This document shows positions 28,519-39,499 of a stretch of DNA of 64,000 bases, one piece after another; within the stretch, counting starts at the first letter, position 1; each line of letters opens with the position of its first letter. The stretch is from contig QHUB01000009.1 of the NCBI GenBank assembly GCA_003221035.1, forward strand, positions 62,001-126,000. The letters run 5' to 3'. Made by a program: the position numbers and the translations under genes. Below the pieces are notes generated by a model that ran no database searches, was not told the DNA's origin, and saw only the letters and a program-made list of their open reading frames with translations. Source of the DNA: Gemmatimonadota bacterium (lineage in GTDB: Bacteria > Gemmatimonadota > Gemmatimonadetes > Gemmatimonadales > GWC2-71-9).

Positions 28519-29843
28519 CCGCGACTGTTGCTGTCCCCACGACTGTCGAGACGCTCCTCGCGAAGGCCAAGGACCGCACGGCGGTATTCGGCGTCGTCGG
28601 CCTCGGCTACGTCGGGTTGCCGCTCGCGATGGAAATCGTCCGCGCCGGCTACCGCGTCATCGGGTTCGACGTCAATTCGCGCGTCGTCGATCAGCTGAAT
28701 GGCGGACGCTCACACATCCAGGACGTGCCGGCTTCGACTGTGGCCGATGCGGTGAACGGCAAGAAGTTCTCGGCGACCGCTGACCTGGCTCGCCTGAAAG
28801 AGCCCGACATCATCTCCATCAGCGTCCCGACGCCGCTGTCGAAGACGAAGGACCCGGACGTGAGCTATGTGCTCGCGGCGACCGAGTCGGTGAAGCGCGC
28901 GCTGCGCAAAGGCCAGCTCGTCGTGCTCGAGTCGACGACGTATCCCGGCACCACGCGCGAGCTGATGCTTCCGGCGCTCGAGTCCACCGGCCTCAAGGTC
29001 GGCGAGGACTTCTTCCTCGCCTTCTCGCCCGAGCGCGTCGATCCGGGCAACGAGCGCTTCAATACGCGCAACACGCCGAAGGTGATTGGTGGAATCACCC
29101 CGGCCTGCCTGAAGGTCGCCATGGCGCTGTATCAGGGCGCCATCGACACACTCGTCCCGGTCTCGTCGCCCGAGGCTGCGGAGCTCGTGAAGATTCTCGA
29201 GAACACCTTCCGCAGCGTGAACATCGGGCTCGTCAATGAAATGGCGATCGTGTGCGACAAGCTCGGCGTGGACGTCTGGGAAGTGATCGAGGCGGCGTCC
29301 ACCAAACCGTTCGGCTTCATGAAATTCACGCCCGGCCCCGGCGTGGGCGGTCACTGCATTCCGCTCGACCCGCATTATCTCGCGTGGAAGATGCGGACCC
29401 TCAATTACAAGACGCGCTTCATCGAGCTCGCCGGCGAGCTGAACGCGGAGATGCCGGAGTTCTGGGTCGCGAAGGTCGTGGACGCGCTCAACGAGCAGGG
29501 CAAAGCGGTGCGCGGCAGCCGCGTGCTGCTGCTGGGCGTTGCCTACAAGAAGAACATCGACGACATCCGTGAGAGCCCGGCGCTCGACGTGATCAGGCTG
29601 CTGCACCGCCGCGGCGCGCAGATCTCGTATCACGATCCGCACGTGCCGACGCTCAACGAAGACGGCATCACCATGAACTCGGTGCCGCTGACCGCCGAGA
29701 CCCTGCGCGGGGCGGACTGCGTCATGATCATCACCGATCACACGGCCGTCGACTATCAGCTGGTCAAGCGGCACGCGCGCGCGACCGTAGACACGCGTCA
29801 TGTGCTGCAGCGTGAGCCCAAGGGAGATCGGGGGGGCGCGTGA
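28515..29843 (+). CDS. wbpA: UDP-N-acetylglucosamine 6-dehydrogenase (WbpA-like)
   Basis: 442-residue nucleotide-sugar dehydrogenase. An N-terminal extension precedes VVGLGYVGLPLAMEI. The middle domain has NTFRSVNIGLVNEMA and the catalytic Cys lies in GPGVGGHCIPLDPHYL, with LLGVAYKKNIDDIRESPA in the C-terminal domain. The GHCIPLDP form and GLPLA start belong to the UDP-GlcNAc/ManNAc dehydrogenase branch, not Ugd. It would make UDP-GlcNAcA, feeding WbpB-E-D. Confidence 0.94.
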   Translation: MTATVAVPTTVETLLAKAKDRTAVFGVVGLGYVGLPLAMEIVRAGYRVIGFDVNSRVVDQLNGGRSHIQDVPASTVADAVNGKKFSATADLARLKEPDIISISVPTPLSKTKDPDVSYVLAATESVKRALRKGQLVVLESTTYPGTTRELMLPALESTGLKVGEDFFLAFSPERVDPGNERFNTRNTPKVIGGITPACLKVAMALYQGAIDTLVPVSSPEAAELVKILENTFRSVNIGLVNEMAIVCDKLGVDVWEVIEAASTKPFGFMKFTPGPGVGGHCIPLDPHYLAWKMRTLNYKTRFIELAGELNAEMPEFWVAKVVDALNEQGKAVRGSRVLLLGVAYKKNIDDIRESPALDVIRLLHRRGAQISYHDPHVPTLNEDGITMNSVPLTAETLRGADCVMIITDHTAVDYQLVKRHARATVDTRHVLQREPKGDRGGA

Positions 29844-31156
29844 GGGTTGCCGTGGTCGGAACGGGGTACGTCGGCCTCGTCGTCGGGGCGTGCCTTGCCG
29901 AGACGGGCAATGACGTGATCTGCGCCGACGTCGATGCGGCGAAGATCGGCTCGCTCAAACAGAACAAGCTCCCGATCTATGAGCCGGGCCTCGAGCCGAT
30001 GGTGCTCAAGAACCAGCGCGACGGCCGGCTCGCCTTCACGACCGACGTGGCGCAGGCGGTGGAGCGCTCCGAGGTCATCTTCATCGCCGTCGGCACGCCC
30101 CCCGACGAGGACGGATCGGCCGATCTGCAGCACGTGCTGGCCGTCGCGCGCACGATCGGCGATCACATGAACGAGCGCAAGCTCGTGGTGACCAAGAGCA
30201 CCGTCCCCGTTGGCACGGCCGAGAAGGTTCGGGCCGAGATCGCCAAACGCACCACGACGCCGTTCCACGTCTGCTCGAACCCCGAGTTCCTGAAGGAAGG
30301 GGCGGCGGTCGAGGACTTCATGAAGCCCGATCGCGTCGTCGTGGGCGTGGATTCGGACGAGGCGGCCCGCGTGATCGAAGAGCTGTACGCGCCCTTCGTG
30401 CGCACCGGCAATCCCTTGATCGTGATGGACATCCCGTCGGCCGAGATGACGAAATACGCGGCCAACGCCATGTTGGCCACGCGGATCTCCTTCATGAATC
30501 AGATCGCGCGGCTGTGCGAGGCCGTCGGCGCCAATGTGGGACAGGTGCGGCGCGGCATCGGCACCGACCGGCGTATCGGACAAGCGTTCCTGTTCCCGGG
30601 CCCGGGGTACGGCGGCTCCTGCTTCCCCAAGGACGTCAAGGCGCTGATGCGCACCGGCACCGAGAACAAAGTGCCGCTCGGCATTCTGGATGCGGTGGAG
30701 CAGGCGAACGAGGCGCAAAAGCACGTGCTGTTCGAAAAGCTGCAACGCCACGTCGGCGACCTCAATCAGCGCACCATCGCCGTCTGGGGCCTCGCGTTCA
30801 AGGCCGAGACGGACGACGTGCGCGAGAGTCCCGCGCTCGTGCTGATCGAAGCGCTGCTCTGCGCCGGCGCCAAAGTGCAGGTCCACGACCCGGCCGCGAT
30901 GAAATCGGCCGCGCGCCAGCTCGGCAGCCGCGTGAAATACGCGGCCCATGCCTACGACGCGCTGGGCGGCGCCGATGCGCTGTCCATCGTCACCGAATGG
31001 CTGGAATACCGCACCCCGGACTTCGCAAAGATGAAGAGCCTCCTGAACCGGCCGCTGATCGTGGATGGACGGAACCTCTACGACCCGGTGAAGCTCGGCC
31101 GGCTCGGGTTCACCTACGACAGCATCGGCCGCCGGCTGGGATGCGCGTCCTCGTAA
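29840..31156 (+). CDS. ugd: UDP-glucose 6-dehydrogenase
   Basis: 438 residues from GTG 29840. [22 protein letters not shown] is the Rossmann start; [29 protein letters not shown] and the catalytic Cys in [16 protein letters not shown] identify Ugd. The product, UDP-glucuronate, is the substrate of both following enzymes (decarboxylase and 4-epimerase), a neat local pathway branch. It overlaps wbpA by GTGA and the decarboxylase by 16 bases. Confidence 0.96.
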   Translation: MRVAVVGTGYVGLVVGACLAETGNDVICADVDAAKIGSLKQNKLPIYEPGLEPMVLKNQRDGRLAFTTDVAQAVERSEVIFIAVGTPPDEDGSADLQHVLAVARTIGDHMNERKLVVTKSTVPVGTAEKVRAEIAKRTTTPFHVCSNPEFLKEGAAVEDFMKPDRVVVGVDSDEAARVIEELYAPFVRTGNPLIVMDIPSAEMTKYAANAMLATRISFMNQIARLCEAVGANVGQVRRGIGTDRRIGQAFLFPGPGYGGSCFPKDVKALMRTGTENKVPLGILDAVEQANEAQKHVLFEKLQRHVGDLNQRTIAVWGLAFKAETDDVRESPALVLIEALLCAGAKVQVHDPAAMKSAARQLGSRVKYAAHAYDALGGADALSIVTEWLEYRTPDFAKMKSLLNRPLIVDGRNLYDPVKLGRLGFTYDSIGRRLGCASS

Positions 31157-32094
31157 CGGGCGCCGCCGGATTCCTCGGTTCACATCTCGTCGACAAATTC
31201 CTGGCGCTCGACTACGACGTGCTGGGGATAGACAACCACATCACCGGCACTCCGGCGAATCTCGGGCATCTCGACAGCCACCCCCGGTTTCGTTTCGTCA
31301 ATCAGGACGTCACCCGCTACATCGAAATCGAAGGCCCGCTCGACGGCGTGCTGCACTTCGCGAGCCCGGCGAGCCCGGTGGACTATCTCGAGCTGCCGAT
31401 CCAGACCCTCAAGGTCGGCGCACTCGGTACACACAAGGCCCTGGGCCTCGCGATGGCGAAGCGCGCCAAGTTCCTGCTTGCGTCCACGTCCGAGGTGTAC
31501 GGCGATCCGCTCGTCCATCCGCAGCCGGAGTCGTACTGGGGCAACGTGAATCCCGTCGGCCCGCGGGGTGTGTATGACGAAGCAAAGCGTTTTGCCGAAG
31601 CCCTGACGATGGCCTACCACCGCTTCCATCATTTGGACACCCGCATCGTCCGCATCTTCAATACCTACGGCCCGCGGATGCGTCCCAACGACGGCCGCGT
31701 CGTGTCGAACTTCATCGTCCAGGCGCTTCGCGGAGAGCCGCTGACGGTCTACGGCGAGGGCACACAGACGCGTTCGTTCTGCTATGTGGACGACTTGATC
31801 GAAGGTATCGTACGACTGTTCGAGCGCGGCTCGTCTGAGCCCACGAATATCGGCAACCCGAAAGAGTTCACCGTTCAGCAGCTGGCCGAGCGGGTGCTGG
31901 CGCTCACCGGCAGCAAGAGCACGATCGTGCGCCGCCCGTTGCCCATCGATGATCCGCAGGTGCGTCAGCCGGACATCACGCATGCGCGGCGGATGCTGGG
32001 GTGGGAGCCGCAGGTGAGTCTCGACGATGGGTTGCGCCGCACGATCGAGTATTTCCGCGCGGTGGTCGCGCGCGAGGTTGCGGAGCAAGCGTGA
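31141..32094 (+). CDS. UDP-glucuronate decarboxylase (UDP-xylose synthase)
   Basis: 317-residue extended SDR from ATG 31141. [37 protein letters not shown] and the Ser/Tyr/Lys set ([20 protein letters not shown]) are the hallmark of the UXS family. [18 protein letters not shown] and the C-terminal [16 protein letters not shown] complete it. It converts UDP-GlcA to UDP-xylose. The open frame that runs 600 bases upstream is shadow of ugd. Confidence 0.94.
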   Translation: MRVLVTGAAGFLGSHLVDKFLALDYDVLGIDNHITGTPANLGHLDSHPRFRFVNQDVTRYIEIEGPLDGVLHFASPASPVDYLELPIQTLKVGALGTHKALGLAMAKRAKFLLASTSEVYGDPLVHPQPESYWGNVNPVGPRGVYDEAKRFAEALTMAYHRFHHLDTRIVRIFNTYGPRMRPNDGRVVSNFIVQALRGEPLTVYGEGTQTRSFCYVDDLIEGIVRLFERGSSEPTNIGNPKEFTVQQLAERVLALTGSKSTIVRRPLPIDDPQVRQPDITHARRMLGWEPQVSLDDGLRRTIEYFRAVVAREVAEQA

Positions 32095-33077
32095 CCGACC
32101 ACTATCTCGTCACCGGAGCCGCCGGCTTCATCGGGTCGCACCTGTGCGAGGCTCTCCTCGCGCGCGGCGACGAGGTCACGGGCATCGACAACTTCGATCC
32201 GTTCTACGCGCGGAACGTGAAAGAGCGCAACCTCGAGGGGCTGCGCCGCCAGGGCGGCTTTCGGTTCGTCGAAGCGGATGTGGCGCGTGACTCGCTGCCG
32301 CTCGATGGAATCGAGGCGATCATCCACCTGGCGGCGAAACCCGGTGTGCGGCCCTCACTCGAAGATCCGGGCGCGTACATGGAGGCGAACGTCACGGCGA
32401 CGGCGCGGTTGATCGATGCGGCGCGCCGCGTCGGGCTGAGCCGCATTGTCTTCGGCTCATCGTCATCGGTCTACGGGAATGCGACTCCGGCGCCGTTTGC
32501 CGAGGATCAGCCGGCGGTTCTGCCGATCTCCCCGTATGCCGCGAGCAAGCGAGCGGGGGAGCTCCTGGCGCACGCCTTCGCGCACCTCTACCCGGTCAAG
32601 ATCATCTGCCTGCGGTTCTTCACCGTCTACGGCCCACGGCAGCGCCCCGATCTTGCGATCCACAAGTTCATCGACCTGATCGCCCGGGGTCGTCCCGTTC
32701 GGATGCACGGGGATGGGTCGAGCGAGCGCGACTATACCTATATTACCGACTGCCTGGACGGCGTCCTTGCCGCCCTCGCGTGGACCGGCAGAGCCGCGCC
32801 CGGGACCGTGGAGACGGTGAATCTTGGCGGCGGCGAGCGAGTCCGCCTGGATCGCCTGATCGCGTTGATCGGCGCCGCACTGGGCCAGGAACCGCGCATC
32901 GAGCGCCATCCGGACCAGCCCGGAGACGTCCGGTTGACCGATGCCGATCTGGTGCACGCCGGCCGCGTGCTCGGGTTCAAGCCGAAGGTCGGTATCGAGG
33001 AAGGCATCCGCAAGTTCGTCGCCTGGTACGAGGAGATTCATGGACGTCAGTCCCGAACATCTGGTCGAGCAGGCTAA
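32091..33077 (+). CDS. NAD-dependent epimerase, probable UDP-glucuronate 4-epimerase
   Basis: 328 residues from GTG 32091. [33 protein letters not shown] (typical of UDP-GlcA 4-epimerases), [23 protein letters not shown] and SPYAASK are visible, then [19 protein letters not shown]. Product would be UDP-galacturonate. It sits right after ugd and the decarboxylase, using the same substrate. The last 38 bases overlap the TPR gene. Confidence 0.92.
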   Translation: MTDHYLVTGAAGFIGSHLCEALLARGDEVTGIDNFDPFYARNVKERNLEGLRRQGGFRFVEADVARDSLPLDGIEAIIHLAAKPGVRPSLEDPGAYMEANVTATARLIDAARRVGLSRIVFGSSSSVYGNATPAPFAEDQPAVLPISPYAASKRAGELLAHAFAHLYPVKIICLRFFTVYGPRQRPDLAIHKFIDLIARGRPVRMHGDGSSERDYTYITDCLDGVLAALAWTGRAAPGTVETVNLGGGERVRLDRLIALIGAALGQEPRIERHPDQPGDVRLTDADLVHAGRVLGFKPKVGIEEGIRKFVAWYEEIHGRQSRTSGRAG

Positions 33078-33825
33078 CGAACGATTTCAACTGCAGGATT
33101 ACTACGGCGCGATTCATCTCCTCGAGGAGGTCATCGCGACGGGCCGTGCCTTTGCCGATGCGCATCATCTCCTCGGCTTGTCGTACTCCCTGGCCGGACA
33201 AGCGGAAAAGGCGCTCGAGCAGCTCGACCGCGCGCTCGCGCTCAATCCCAATTACATCGAGGCGTTGATCCATCGCGCGCTCGTGTTGAACGAGCTCGGT
33301 CGCGAGGAAGAAGCCAACGCAATGCTGCGCCGCGCGCGACAGGTGACGACCGAGCGCCGCGGCGGATTCCACGGCCATGTGGCCGCGAAACTGGCGAACC
33401 AGCACGCCGCCATCGGCCAGGCGTACTACGAAGCGGGCGGACTCAACGAAGCGATCGCCCAATATGAGTCGGCCCTCAAGCTCGGTCCGGCCTTTCACGA
33501 CCTGCGCTACAAGCTGGGCCGGATGCTCCTCGAGGCCGGGCGCGCCCTCGAGGCGCACGAGCACTTTCAGACCATCGTCCGGCAGCGGCCGTCGTTCCTC
33601 GATGCTGCCGCGATGCTTGGACTCGCGTGTTACCTGGCCGGTGACGGTCTCGCCGCACGTGCGGTGTGGGAAGAGCTGCGCGTCCGGCGACCGGAGGATC
33701 CGCGCGTCGAGGCCTATCTTGCGTTGTTGTCGCGTTCGGACGTCGAGCCCGCCGCCGTCGCCGCGGAGTCCCCGGCTCGTCCCGAGACCGACGAGCCGGC
33801 TCCGAAAAAGAAGAAAAAGAAGTGA
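33040..33825 (+). CDS. TPR-repeat protein
   Basis: 261 residues from ATG 33040, with AGGAG at 33031-33035 only four bases before it. Tandem tetratricopeptide repeats cover residues 8-210 (for example ADAHHLLGLSYSLAGQAEKALEQLDRALALNPN and LRYKLGRMLLEAGRALEAHEHFQ). There is no signal peptide; the C-terminus is Ala/Pro-rich and ends in six lysines. It is a cytoplasmic protein-protein scaffold, partner unknown. Coupled downstream to another TPR-like lipoprotein. Confidence 0.85.
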   Translation: MDVSPEHLVEQANERFQLQDYYGAIHLLEEVIATGRAFADAHHLLGLSYSLAGQAEKALEQLDRALALNPNYIEALIHRALVLNELGREEEANAMLRRARQVTTERRGGFHGHVAAKLANQHAAIGQAYYEAGGLNEAIAQYESALKLGPAFHDLRYKLGRMLLEAGRALEAHEHFQTIVRQRPSFLDAAAMLGLACYLAGDGLAARAVWEELRVRRPEDPRVEAYLALLSRSDVEPAAVAAESPARPETDEPAPKKKKKK

Positions 33826-34727
33826 ATCGCCTCACCGCCGCTGCCGCTTCGCTGCTGTTGGTTGTCGCGCAGGCCTGCACGCGTTCCGCTGCCAATCATG
33901 AGGAGCTCGGCGACCGGTCGTATGCCGCCGGATCCTATGAGGACGCGCTGGCCGAGTATCAGCTCGGGCGCCGCGGCAACGAGGGGAACGCGGCGCTGCT
34001 GGCCAAGGTCGCCGCGGCCGCGATGCACACCGAGGACTATGCGCTCGCCGCCGAGTCCTACCGCGCGCTGGCAAAGCGCGATCGCTCGCGCGCGGAGGAG
34101 GCAGCGGACGGGCTCGACCGCGCGGCTCGGGCGGCGCTCGCAGCCAACGACCGCACCGCGCTCGCCAGCGCGCTGACCGGACTGCGGGAGGTCGCGCCGC
34201 GGCGGCCCATGGGACGGTATGTGGTGCTGGCCGCGCTCGACGCCGTGGACCGGGGCGATACGGCCGAAGCCCGTGCATTGCTGCCGGTGGCGGCGGTCTC
34301 GGCAGTCGACGCCGCGCGGGCCGACTCGCTACTGTTCGTCTACGGCATGACGCTCGTGCGCGTCCGCGACTGCAGCACCGCGGTGCGCGTCTTTGAAGGC
34401 GTCGTGCGGCGCGACCGCGCTCCCGCCGTGGTCGAATCCGCTCGGGAAGGTCTGGGGCTGTGCACGCTGGTCCAGGGACAGATCGCGCTCGAGCAGGGTC
34501 ACCCGGCGGACGCCGAAACCTGGTTTCGGCGCGCAACGGCCCCGGGATCGTCTCCGGACGTCGTGCGGGGCGCATTCCTCGGTCTTGGTGACGTGCGCCT
34601 GGCGCAAGGTGATATTGCGGGTGCCATGGAGAGCTATCAGCAGGCGCTGGCTGGCGGGACGCCGGGAGACACGATCTCGCAGCGGGCCCAGGAAAAGCTC
34701 AATTCGTTGGGAAAGGCTCAGCCGTAA
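33822..34727 (+). CDS. TPR-like lipoprotein
   Basis: 301 residues from GTG 33822 (GTGA overlap). The signal MNRLTAAAASLLLVVAQAC ends in a lipobox-like AQAC with Cys19. The mature part is helical TPR-like: HEELGDRSYAAGSYEDALAEYQLG and later FLGLGDVRLAQGDIAGAMESYQQAL. It is probably anchored in the outer or inner membrane facing the periplasm. Adjacent to bamD and sharing a base with it (TAATG), it may assist envelope assembly; this is inference. Confidence 0.82.
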   Translation: MNRLTAAAASLLLVVAQACTRSAANHEELGDRSYAAGSYEDALAEYQLGRRGNEGNAALLAKVAAAAMHTEDYALAAESYRALAKRDRSRAEEAADGLDRAARAALAANDRTALASALTGLREVAPRRPMGRYVVLAALDAVDRGDTAEARALLPVAAVSAVDAARADSLLFVYGMTLVRVRDCSTAVRVFEGVVRRDRAPAVVESAREGLGLCTLVQGQIALEQGHPADAETWFRRATAPGSSPDVVRGAFLGLGDVRLAQGDIAGAMESYQQALAGGTPGDTISQRAQEKLNSLGKAQP

Positions 34728-35527
34728 TGAAGAGGTACCGCCGGATCGGAACGTTGCTCCTGGTGCTCGCAGTCGGCATTGCAGCATGTCGTCCGCGGGG
34801 GCGCGCCCCGCGCTCCGAACCGATGTCCCAGCCGGATGTCGACATCCCGCGCGCGCTCGAGCTGTTCCACCGCGGCGATTTTCGGAAGGCGCAAACGATT
34901 CTCCAGCGCGTGAGCTACCAGCTGGCGCCGGGCGCGCCCGAAATGGCGCAGGTCCGCTATTATCTCGCGGAGTCGTGGTTCCAGCTGGGTGACTACGTCC
35001 AGGCGGCGAGCGATTTCCGCAAGGTCGCCGACGAATTCTCGCTGACGGAATACGCGCCGATCGCGCTGCTGCGAGCCGGCGACTCCAACCTCCGGCTATG
35101 GCATCGTCCCGAGCTCGATCCCTCCTACGGCGAAACGGCGCTGGCGATCTACCAGGAATTGGCCGGCCGCTTTCCCGACAGCGACGCGGCCGCGCGCGCG
35201 CGCCCGCACGTCCGACGCCTGGAGAATGAGTTTGCCGAGAAGACCTACAAGACCGGAATCTTCTATATGCGCCGGAAGGCGTGGGACTCGGCGATCATTT
35301 ATTTCAAGGATGTGATCGCGAACTATCCCACCTCGGGGCGCGCCTCCGACGCCTTGCTGCGCCTGGTCGAAAGCTACCACGCAATCGGGTACAAGCAGGA
35401 GCTCGAAGAGGCCTGCGAGAATCTGCGGCGCTTCTATCCCAACGTCGCCAAGGACGCGCGCTCGTGTCCGCCCGCGCCAGCCGATTCGAGCGCGACGTCG
35501 TCGACGCCGTCGACTCCGACCCCCTGA
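34727..35527 (+). CDS. bamD: Outer-membrane assembly lipoprotein BamD
   Basis: 266 residues. A lipoprotein signal with Cys21 (VGIAAC) is followed by TPR-type repeats typical of BamD/ComL: PRALELFHRGDFRKAQTILQRV, MAQVRYYLAESWFQLGDYVQAASDFRKVADEF, and the characteristic NEFAEKTYKTGIFYMRRKAWDSAIIYFKDVIANYP. It would be part of the Bam complex folding outer-membrane proteins, confirming a diderm envelope. The C-terminal tail is Ser/Thr/Pro low complexity (TSSTPSTPTP), running into a CTGACC tandem repeat in the DNA. Confidence 0.92.
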   Translation: MKRYRRIGTLLLVLAVGIAACRPRGRAPRSEPMSQPDVDIPRALELFHRGDFRKAQTILQRVSYQLAPGAPEMAQVRYYLAESWFQLGDYVQAASDFRKVADEFSLTEYAPIALLRAGDSNLRLWHRPELDPSYGETALAIYQELAGRFPDSDAAARARPHVRRLENEFAEKTYKTGIFYMRRKAWDSAIIYFKDVIANYPTSGRASDALLRLVESYHAIGYKQELEEACENLRRFYPNVAKDARSCPPAPADSSATSSTPSTPTP

Positions 35528-35554
35528 CCCCCCTGACCTCCCTGACCTCCTGAC
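35524..35554. repeat. CTGACC tandem repeat between bamD and nadD
   Basis: CTGAC recurs at 35524, 35533, 35542 and 35550 (periods 9, 9, 8) in a C/T-rich stretch that begins at the bamD stop and ends just before the nadD start. It is likely to be slippage-prone. Nothing else is seen in this gap. Confidence 0.8.
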
Positions 35555-35558
35555 CCAG

Positions 35559-36134
35559 GTGACGGGCAAAGCCCTCTTCGGGGGCTCTTTTGACCCCGTG
35601 CATGTGGCACATCTGATCGTGGCCGAGGCGGCAGCGGATGCCCTCGGGAGCACGGTGGGCTTCCTTCCCGCGCGCGAGCAGCCGCTGAAGCGCGACGCGC
35701 GCGCGGGCCATCACGCCGCGCCGGAGCAGCGCGGCGAAATGCTCGACCTGGCAGTCGCCGGCAATCCCCGGTTTTGTGTGGAGCGGATCGAGTTAACCCT
35801 TCCCACGCCGTCGTATACCGTCCGGACTTTGCGAGCGCTGGCGGAGCGGCAGCCAGGGAACCGATTCACGTTATTGTTGGGGGCGGACGCCGCGAGGGAC
35901 CTTGCGGAGTGGTGGGAAGTCGAAGCGCTCCCGGAACTTGCCGATATCGTCGTGTTTGCCCGTCCGGGCGCCGGTGTACTGCCGCATCCCTTGATCAAAC
36001 GGGTCATTCCGGTGCCCTCGATCGACCTCTCGGCGACGCAGGTGCGCGAGCGCGTCAAGCAGGGCCGTTCCATTCGATATTTAGTGCCCGATCCCGTGCG
36101 CGAGTACATCGCCGCTCGCGGGCTGTACCGTTAG
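35559..36134 (+). CDS. nadD: Nicotinate-nucleotide adenylyltransferase
   Basis: 191 residues from GTG 35559. It transfers AMP to nicotinate mononucleotide in NAD synthesis. The nucleotidyltransferase motifs are present: [14 protein letters not shown] with the first His pair (normally GxFDPxHxGH; here A replaces the G) and SATQVRERV near the C-terminus. [19 protein letters not shown] is also typical. rsfS, a frequent neighbour, is absent. secA follows after seven bases. Confidence 0.93.
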   Translation: MTGKALFGGSFDPVHVAHLIVAEAAADALGSTVGFLPAREQPLKRDARAGHHAAPEQRGEMLDLAVAGNPRFCVERIELTLPTPSYTVRTLRALAERQPGNRFTLLLGADAARDLAEWWEVEALPELADIVVFARPGAGVLPHPLIKRVIPVPSIDLSATQVRERVKQGRSIRYLVPDPVREYIAARGLYR

Positions 36135-36141
36135 GAGACCG

Positions 36142-39100
36142 ATGCCGAACCGTCTATTCACCAGAATCTTTGGCACGCGATTCGACCGCGAGCTCAAGCG
36201 CATCCAGCCGATCGTGGATGCGATCAAGCAGCACGAGGTGCGCCTCAAGGATTTGTCGGATCCTGACCTGCAGGCGCAGACCGCCAGGTTCCGGGCGACC
36301 ATCGCCGAGCGTACCGGTGAGCTGCACGCCGAGGTGGAGCGTCTCAAGCAGGCGAAGCACGACTGCCCCGATCCGGCCGAGCGCGCGAACCTCAGCGATC
36401 AGTTGCGCAAGGCCGAACAGGAATTTGTCGCCGCGTTGCAGCAGACACTCGACGATCTGCTCCCGGAAGCTTTCGCGACGGTCCGCGAGGCGTCGCGCCG
36501 TCTGGTGGGAAGCGAAGTCGTCGTGACGGGACACCCGCTGAAGTGGGACATGGTGCCCTACGATGTGCAGCTCATCGGCGGCGTCGTGCTCCATCAAGGG
36601 AAGATCGCCGAGATGGCGACCGGCGAAGGCAAAACTCTCGTCGCCACGCTGCCCCTGTATCTCAATGCGCTGGCCGGTCGCGGGGCACATCTCGTGACGG
36701 TCAATAACTACCTCGCACGGCGCGACTCGCAGTGGATGGGCCATCTCTTCACGTGGCTCGGCCTCACGGTCGGCTGCATCGACGACACCCAGCCGGGCAC
36801 ACCGGAGCGGCGCGCGGGCTACCTGGCCGACATCACGTACGGGACGAACAACGAGTTCGGGTTCGACTACCTGCGCGACAACATGGTCGGCAACCTCGAG
36901 CAGCGGGTGCAGCGCGGGCACACCTACGCGATCATCGACGAGGTCGACTCGATTCTCATCGATGAGGCGCGCACGCCGCTCATTATTTCCGGCGCGGTCG
37001 GCACCGAATCGGATGAGAAATACGCGCAGTTCAACGCGCAGGTCGTGCAGCTCGTGCGGCGGCAGACGGCGGTCGTCAATGACTTGATCGCCAAAGCCGA
37101 GCCGCTGATCACGAATGGCGATTCGAATTACGAAGGCGCTAAACTGCTCTACCAGGCGCAGCTCGGCACGCCGAAGAACAAGAAGCTGCTCAAGCTTTTG
37201 AACGAGCAGGGGGTCAAGCAGCAAGTCCAGCGCGTCGAGCTGGACCGCCTGGCCGACCGCAAGCTGCCGGCGCGCGACCAGAAGATGCGCGACATCGAGG
37301 ACGATCTTTTTTTCGTCATGGACGAGCGCGGCCGCTCCGTCCATCTGACGGACAAGGGCGTCGAGACGATGTCGCCGCAGGATCCCACGTTATTCGTCGT
37401 GCCCGACATCTCGCATGCCGTCCACGAGATCGAGCACGACCCCGACCTCTCGCCGAACGACAAGATCGAGCGCCGGCGCACCGTGGAAGCGGAGTACGCT
37501 GCCAAGAGTGAGACGCTGCACATCATCCACAAGCTGTTGCAGGCGCACGCGCTGTACGAAAAAGACGTCGAGTATGTCGTCCAGGACGGCCAGGTCTTCA
37601 TCGTGGACGAATTCACGGGCCGGCTGATGCCGGGCCGGCGCTGGTCGGACGGCCTGCACCAGGCCGTCGAGGCAAAGGAGGGCGTGGCGGTGCGCGAAGA
37701 GTCGCAGACACTCGCGACCATCACGATCCAGAACTATTTCCGCATGTACGAAAAGCTCGCCGGCATGACGGGGACCGCGGAGACGGAAGAGCGTGAGTTC
37801 CACGAGATTTACAAGCTGGACGTCTCGGTGATCCCGACGAACCGGCCGGTGCGCCGTGTGGACAAGCACGATCTCGTTTACAAGACGCGGAAAGAGAAGT
37901 ACGACGCGATCATGGAAGAGGTCGAGCGCCAGCACAAGCGCGGCCTGCCGATCCTCGTCGGTACCACCAACGTCGAAGTCTCGGAAACACTGTCGCGTCT
38001 GCTCAAGCGGCGCGGCTTGAAGCACGAAGTGCTGAATGCCAAGTACCACCAGCGCGAAGCCGAGATCGTCGCCCAGGCGGGTCAGCCCGGCGCGATCACG
38101 ATCGCGACCAACATGGCGGGCCGCGGCACCGACATCAAACTCGGCCCCGGCGTCAAGAAATGTCAGATCTGCGGCATCAAGTCGCGCGACGCGCCGTTCG
38201 GCCAGACGATCGAGAAGCCCGACTTCACCGATGCGCAGCTCAAGGAGCACAAGTGCAATGAAGATCCGCCCTGCGGGCTGGTCATCATCGGCACCGAGCG
38301 CCATGAGGCGCGCCGCATCGATCGCCAGCTGCGCGGCCGCTCCGGGCGCCAGGGCGATCCGGGGCAGAGCATTTTCTTTCTCTCGCTCGAAGACGACCTG
38401 ATGCGCTTGTTCGGCTCGGACCGCATCGCGCGAATCATGGACCGCACCGGCGCCGAAGAAAACGAAGTGATCACCCATCCCTGGGTGACCGCGGCGATCG
38501 GGCAGGCGCAAAAGCGCGTGGAGCTCCAGAACTTTCAGGCGCGCAAGAAGCTGCTCCAGTTCGACGACGTCATGAACCAGCAGCGCGAGGTCATCTACTC
38601 GCAGCGGCTCTACGCGCTCGAGGGCGGCGAAGAGCTAAAAGCGGAGGCGCAGCGGATGATCGACAGCGCCACCGAACATCTCGCCGACAGCCTGATCGCG
38701 AATTACGACGATCCGGCGCAATGGGATCGCGCGCTGATCGACACGGAGTTCCTCCAGAAATTCCTGATGTCGATTCCGGATGTCACCGACCCGGCGAAGG
38801 TGAGGAATCGCGAGGAGCTCGTGCGGACGGCCCAGCAAGCGGGGCGAGATGCCTTCCAGAAGAAAATTGACTACCTCAAGGACGTCGAGACGCGCGTGGG
38901 CGCGGCCAATCTCAGCGAGCAGGCGCTGTCGCACGTGACCCTGGGCGTCATCGACGAGAAGTGGAAAGACCACCTGTACGATCTCGACCAGCTGCGCGAA
39001 GGCATCTACTACCGCGCCTGGGGGCAGAAGGACCCGCTCGTCGAGTACAAGCAGGACGCGTACGAGATGTTCGTCGGGTTGATGCACGATCTGCAGACGA

Positions 39101-39432
39101 CGTTCGCCGAACGCTGGTTCAAGCTGCAGATCGAAATTGGACCGCCGCCGGGGCAGGGACCGCCGCGAGGGCCGAGCAGGAGCACCACGAGCCCGGCAGG
39201 CGGCTTACCTGGAGCCGCCCCGCGCCGTCAAGCGCCCATGGTCGCCTCCAAACCGGCGGCCGATGGTCTCGTGACAGCGGCCGAGCCGCCGCCGCCCTCG
39301 GTGCAGCGCAGCCATCCAGGAATGGCGGAGCCCGCCTTCGCGACGAATCCGTATGCAGGCGTCGGCAGGAACGATCCCTGCCCGTGCGGCAGCGGCAAGA
39401 AGTTCAAGAAGTGCCACGGCGCAGCGGCGTAG
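36142..39432 (+). CDS. secA: Preprotein translocase ATPase SecA
   Basis: 1096 residues, about 200 longer than E. coli SecA. It has the Walker [36 protein letters not shown], the [19 protein letters not shown] Walker B region, the cross-linking domain and [12 protein letters not shown], then [27 protein letters not shown] Cys4 insertion (C674-x2-C677, C705-x5-C711) lies between GRGTDIKLG and IGTERHE. After a Pro-rich linker the C-terminal SEC-C zinc motif [13 protein letters not shown] ends the protein. It drives Sec-dependent export with SecYEG. A GGAGACC RBS precedes ATG 36142. Confidence 0.97.
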   Translation: MPNRLFTRIFGTRFDRELKRIQPIVDAIKQHEVRLKDLSDPDLQAQTARFRATIAERTGELHAEVERLKQAKHDCPDPAERANLSDQLRKAEQEFVAALQQTLDDLLPEAFATVREASRRLVGSEVVVTGHPLKWDMVPYDVQLIGGVVLHQGKIAEMATGEGKTLVATLPLYLNALAGRGAHLVTVNNYLARRDSQWMGHLFTWLGLTVGCIDDTQPGTPERRAGYLADITYGTNNEFGFDYLRDNMVGNLEQRVQRGHTYAIIDEVDSILIDEARTPLIISGAVGTESDEKYAQFNAQVVQLVRRQTAVVNDLIAKAEPLITNGDSNYEGAKLLYQAQLGTPKNKKLLKLLNEQGVKQQVQRVELDRLADRKLPARDQKMRDIEDDLFFVMDERGRSVHLTDKGVETMSPQDPTLFVVPDISHAVHEIEHDPDLSPNDKIERRRTVEAEYAAKSETLHIIHKLLQAHALYEKDVEYVVQDGQVFIVDEFTGRLMPGRRWSDGLHQAVEAKEGVAVREESQTLATITIQNYFRMYEKLAGMTGTAETEEREFHEIYKLDVSVIPTNRPVRRVDKHDLVYKTRKEKYDAIMEEVERQHKRGLPILVGTTNVEVSETLSRLLKRRGLKHEVLNAKYHQREAEIVAQAGQPGAITIATNMAGRGTDIKLGPGVKKCQICGIKSRDAPFGQTIEKPDFTDAQLKEHKCNEDPPCGLVIIGTERHEARRIDRQLRGRSGRQGDPGQSIFFLSLEDDLMRLFGSDRIARIMDRTGAEENEVITHPWVTAAIGQAQKRVELQNFQARKKLLQFDDVMNQQREVIYSQRLYALEGGEELKAEAQRMIDSATEHLADSLIANYDDPAQWDRALIDTEFLQKFLMSIPDVTDPAKVRNREELVRTAQQAGRDAFQKKIDYLKDVETRVGAANLSEQALSHVTLGVIDEKWKDHLYDLDQLREGIYYRAWGQKDPLVEYKQDAYEMFVGLMHDLQTTFAERWFKLQIEIGPPPGQGPPRGPSRSTTSPAGGLPGAAPRRQAPMVASKPAADGLVTAAEPPPPSVQRSHPGMAEPAFATNPYAGVGRNDPCPCGSGKKFKKCHGAAA

Positions 39433-39455
39433 CTGAACCGACGTAGCAAGACAAT

Positions 39456-39479
39456 CGGGGCACGGCGACCCGTGCCCCG
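39456..39479 (+). terminator. Intrinsic terminator after secA
   Basis: A 10-bp GC-rich stem (39456-39465 with 39470-39479) with tetraloop CGAC, 24 bases after the secA stop and followed by the moderately T-rich ATTTGTTATT. It also faces the end of the convergent minus-strand lipoprotein gene at 39500. Confidence 0.85.
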
Positions 39480-39499
39480 GATTTGTTATTCCCCCGCGA

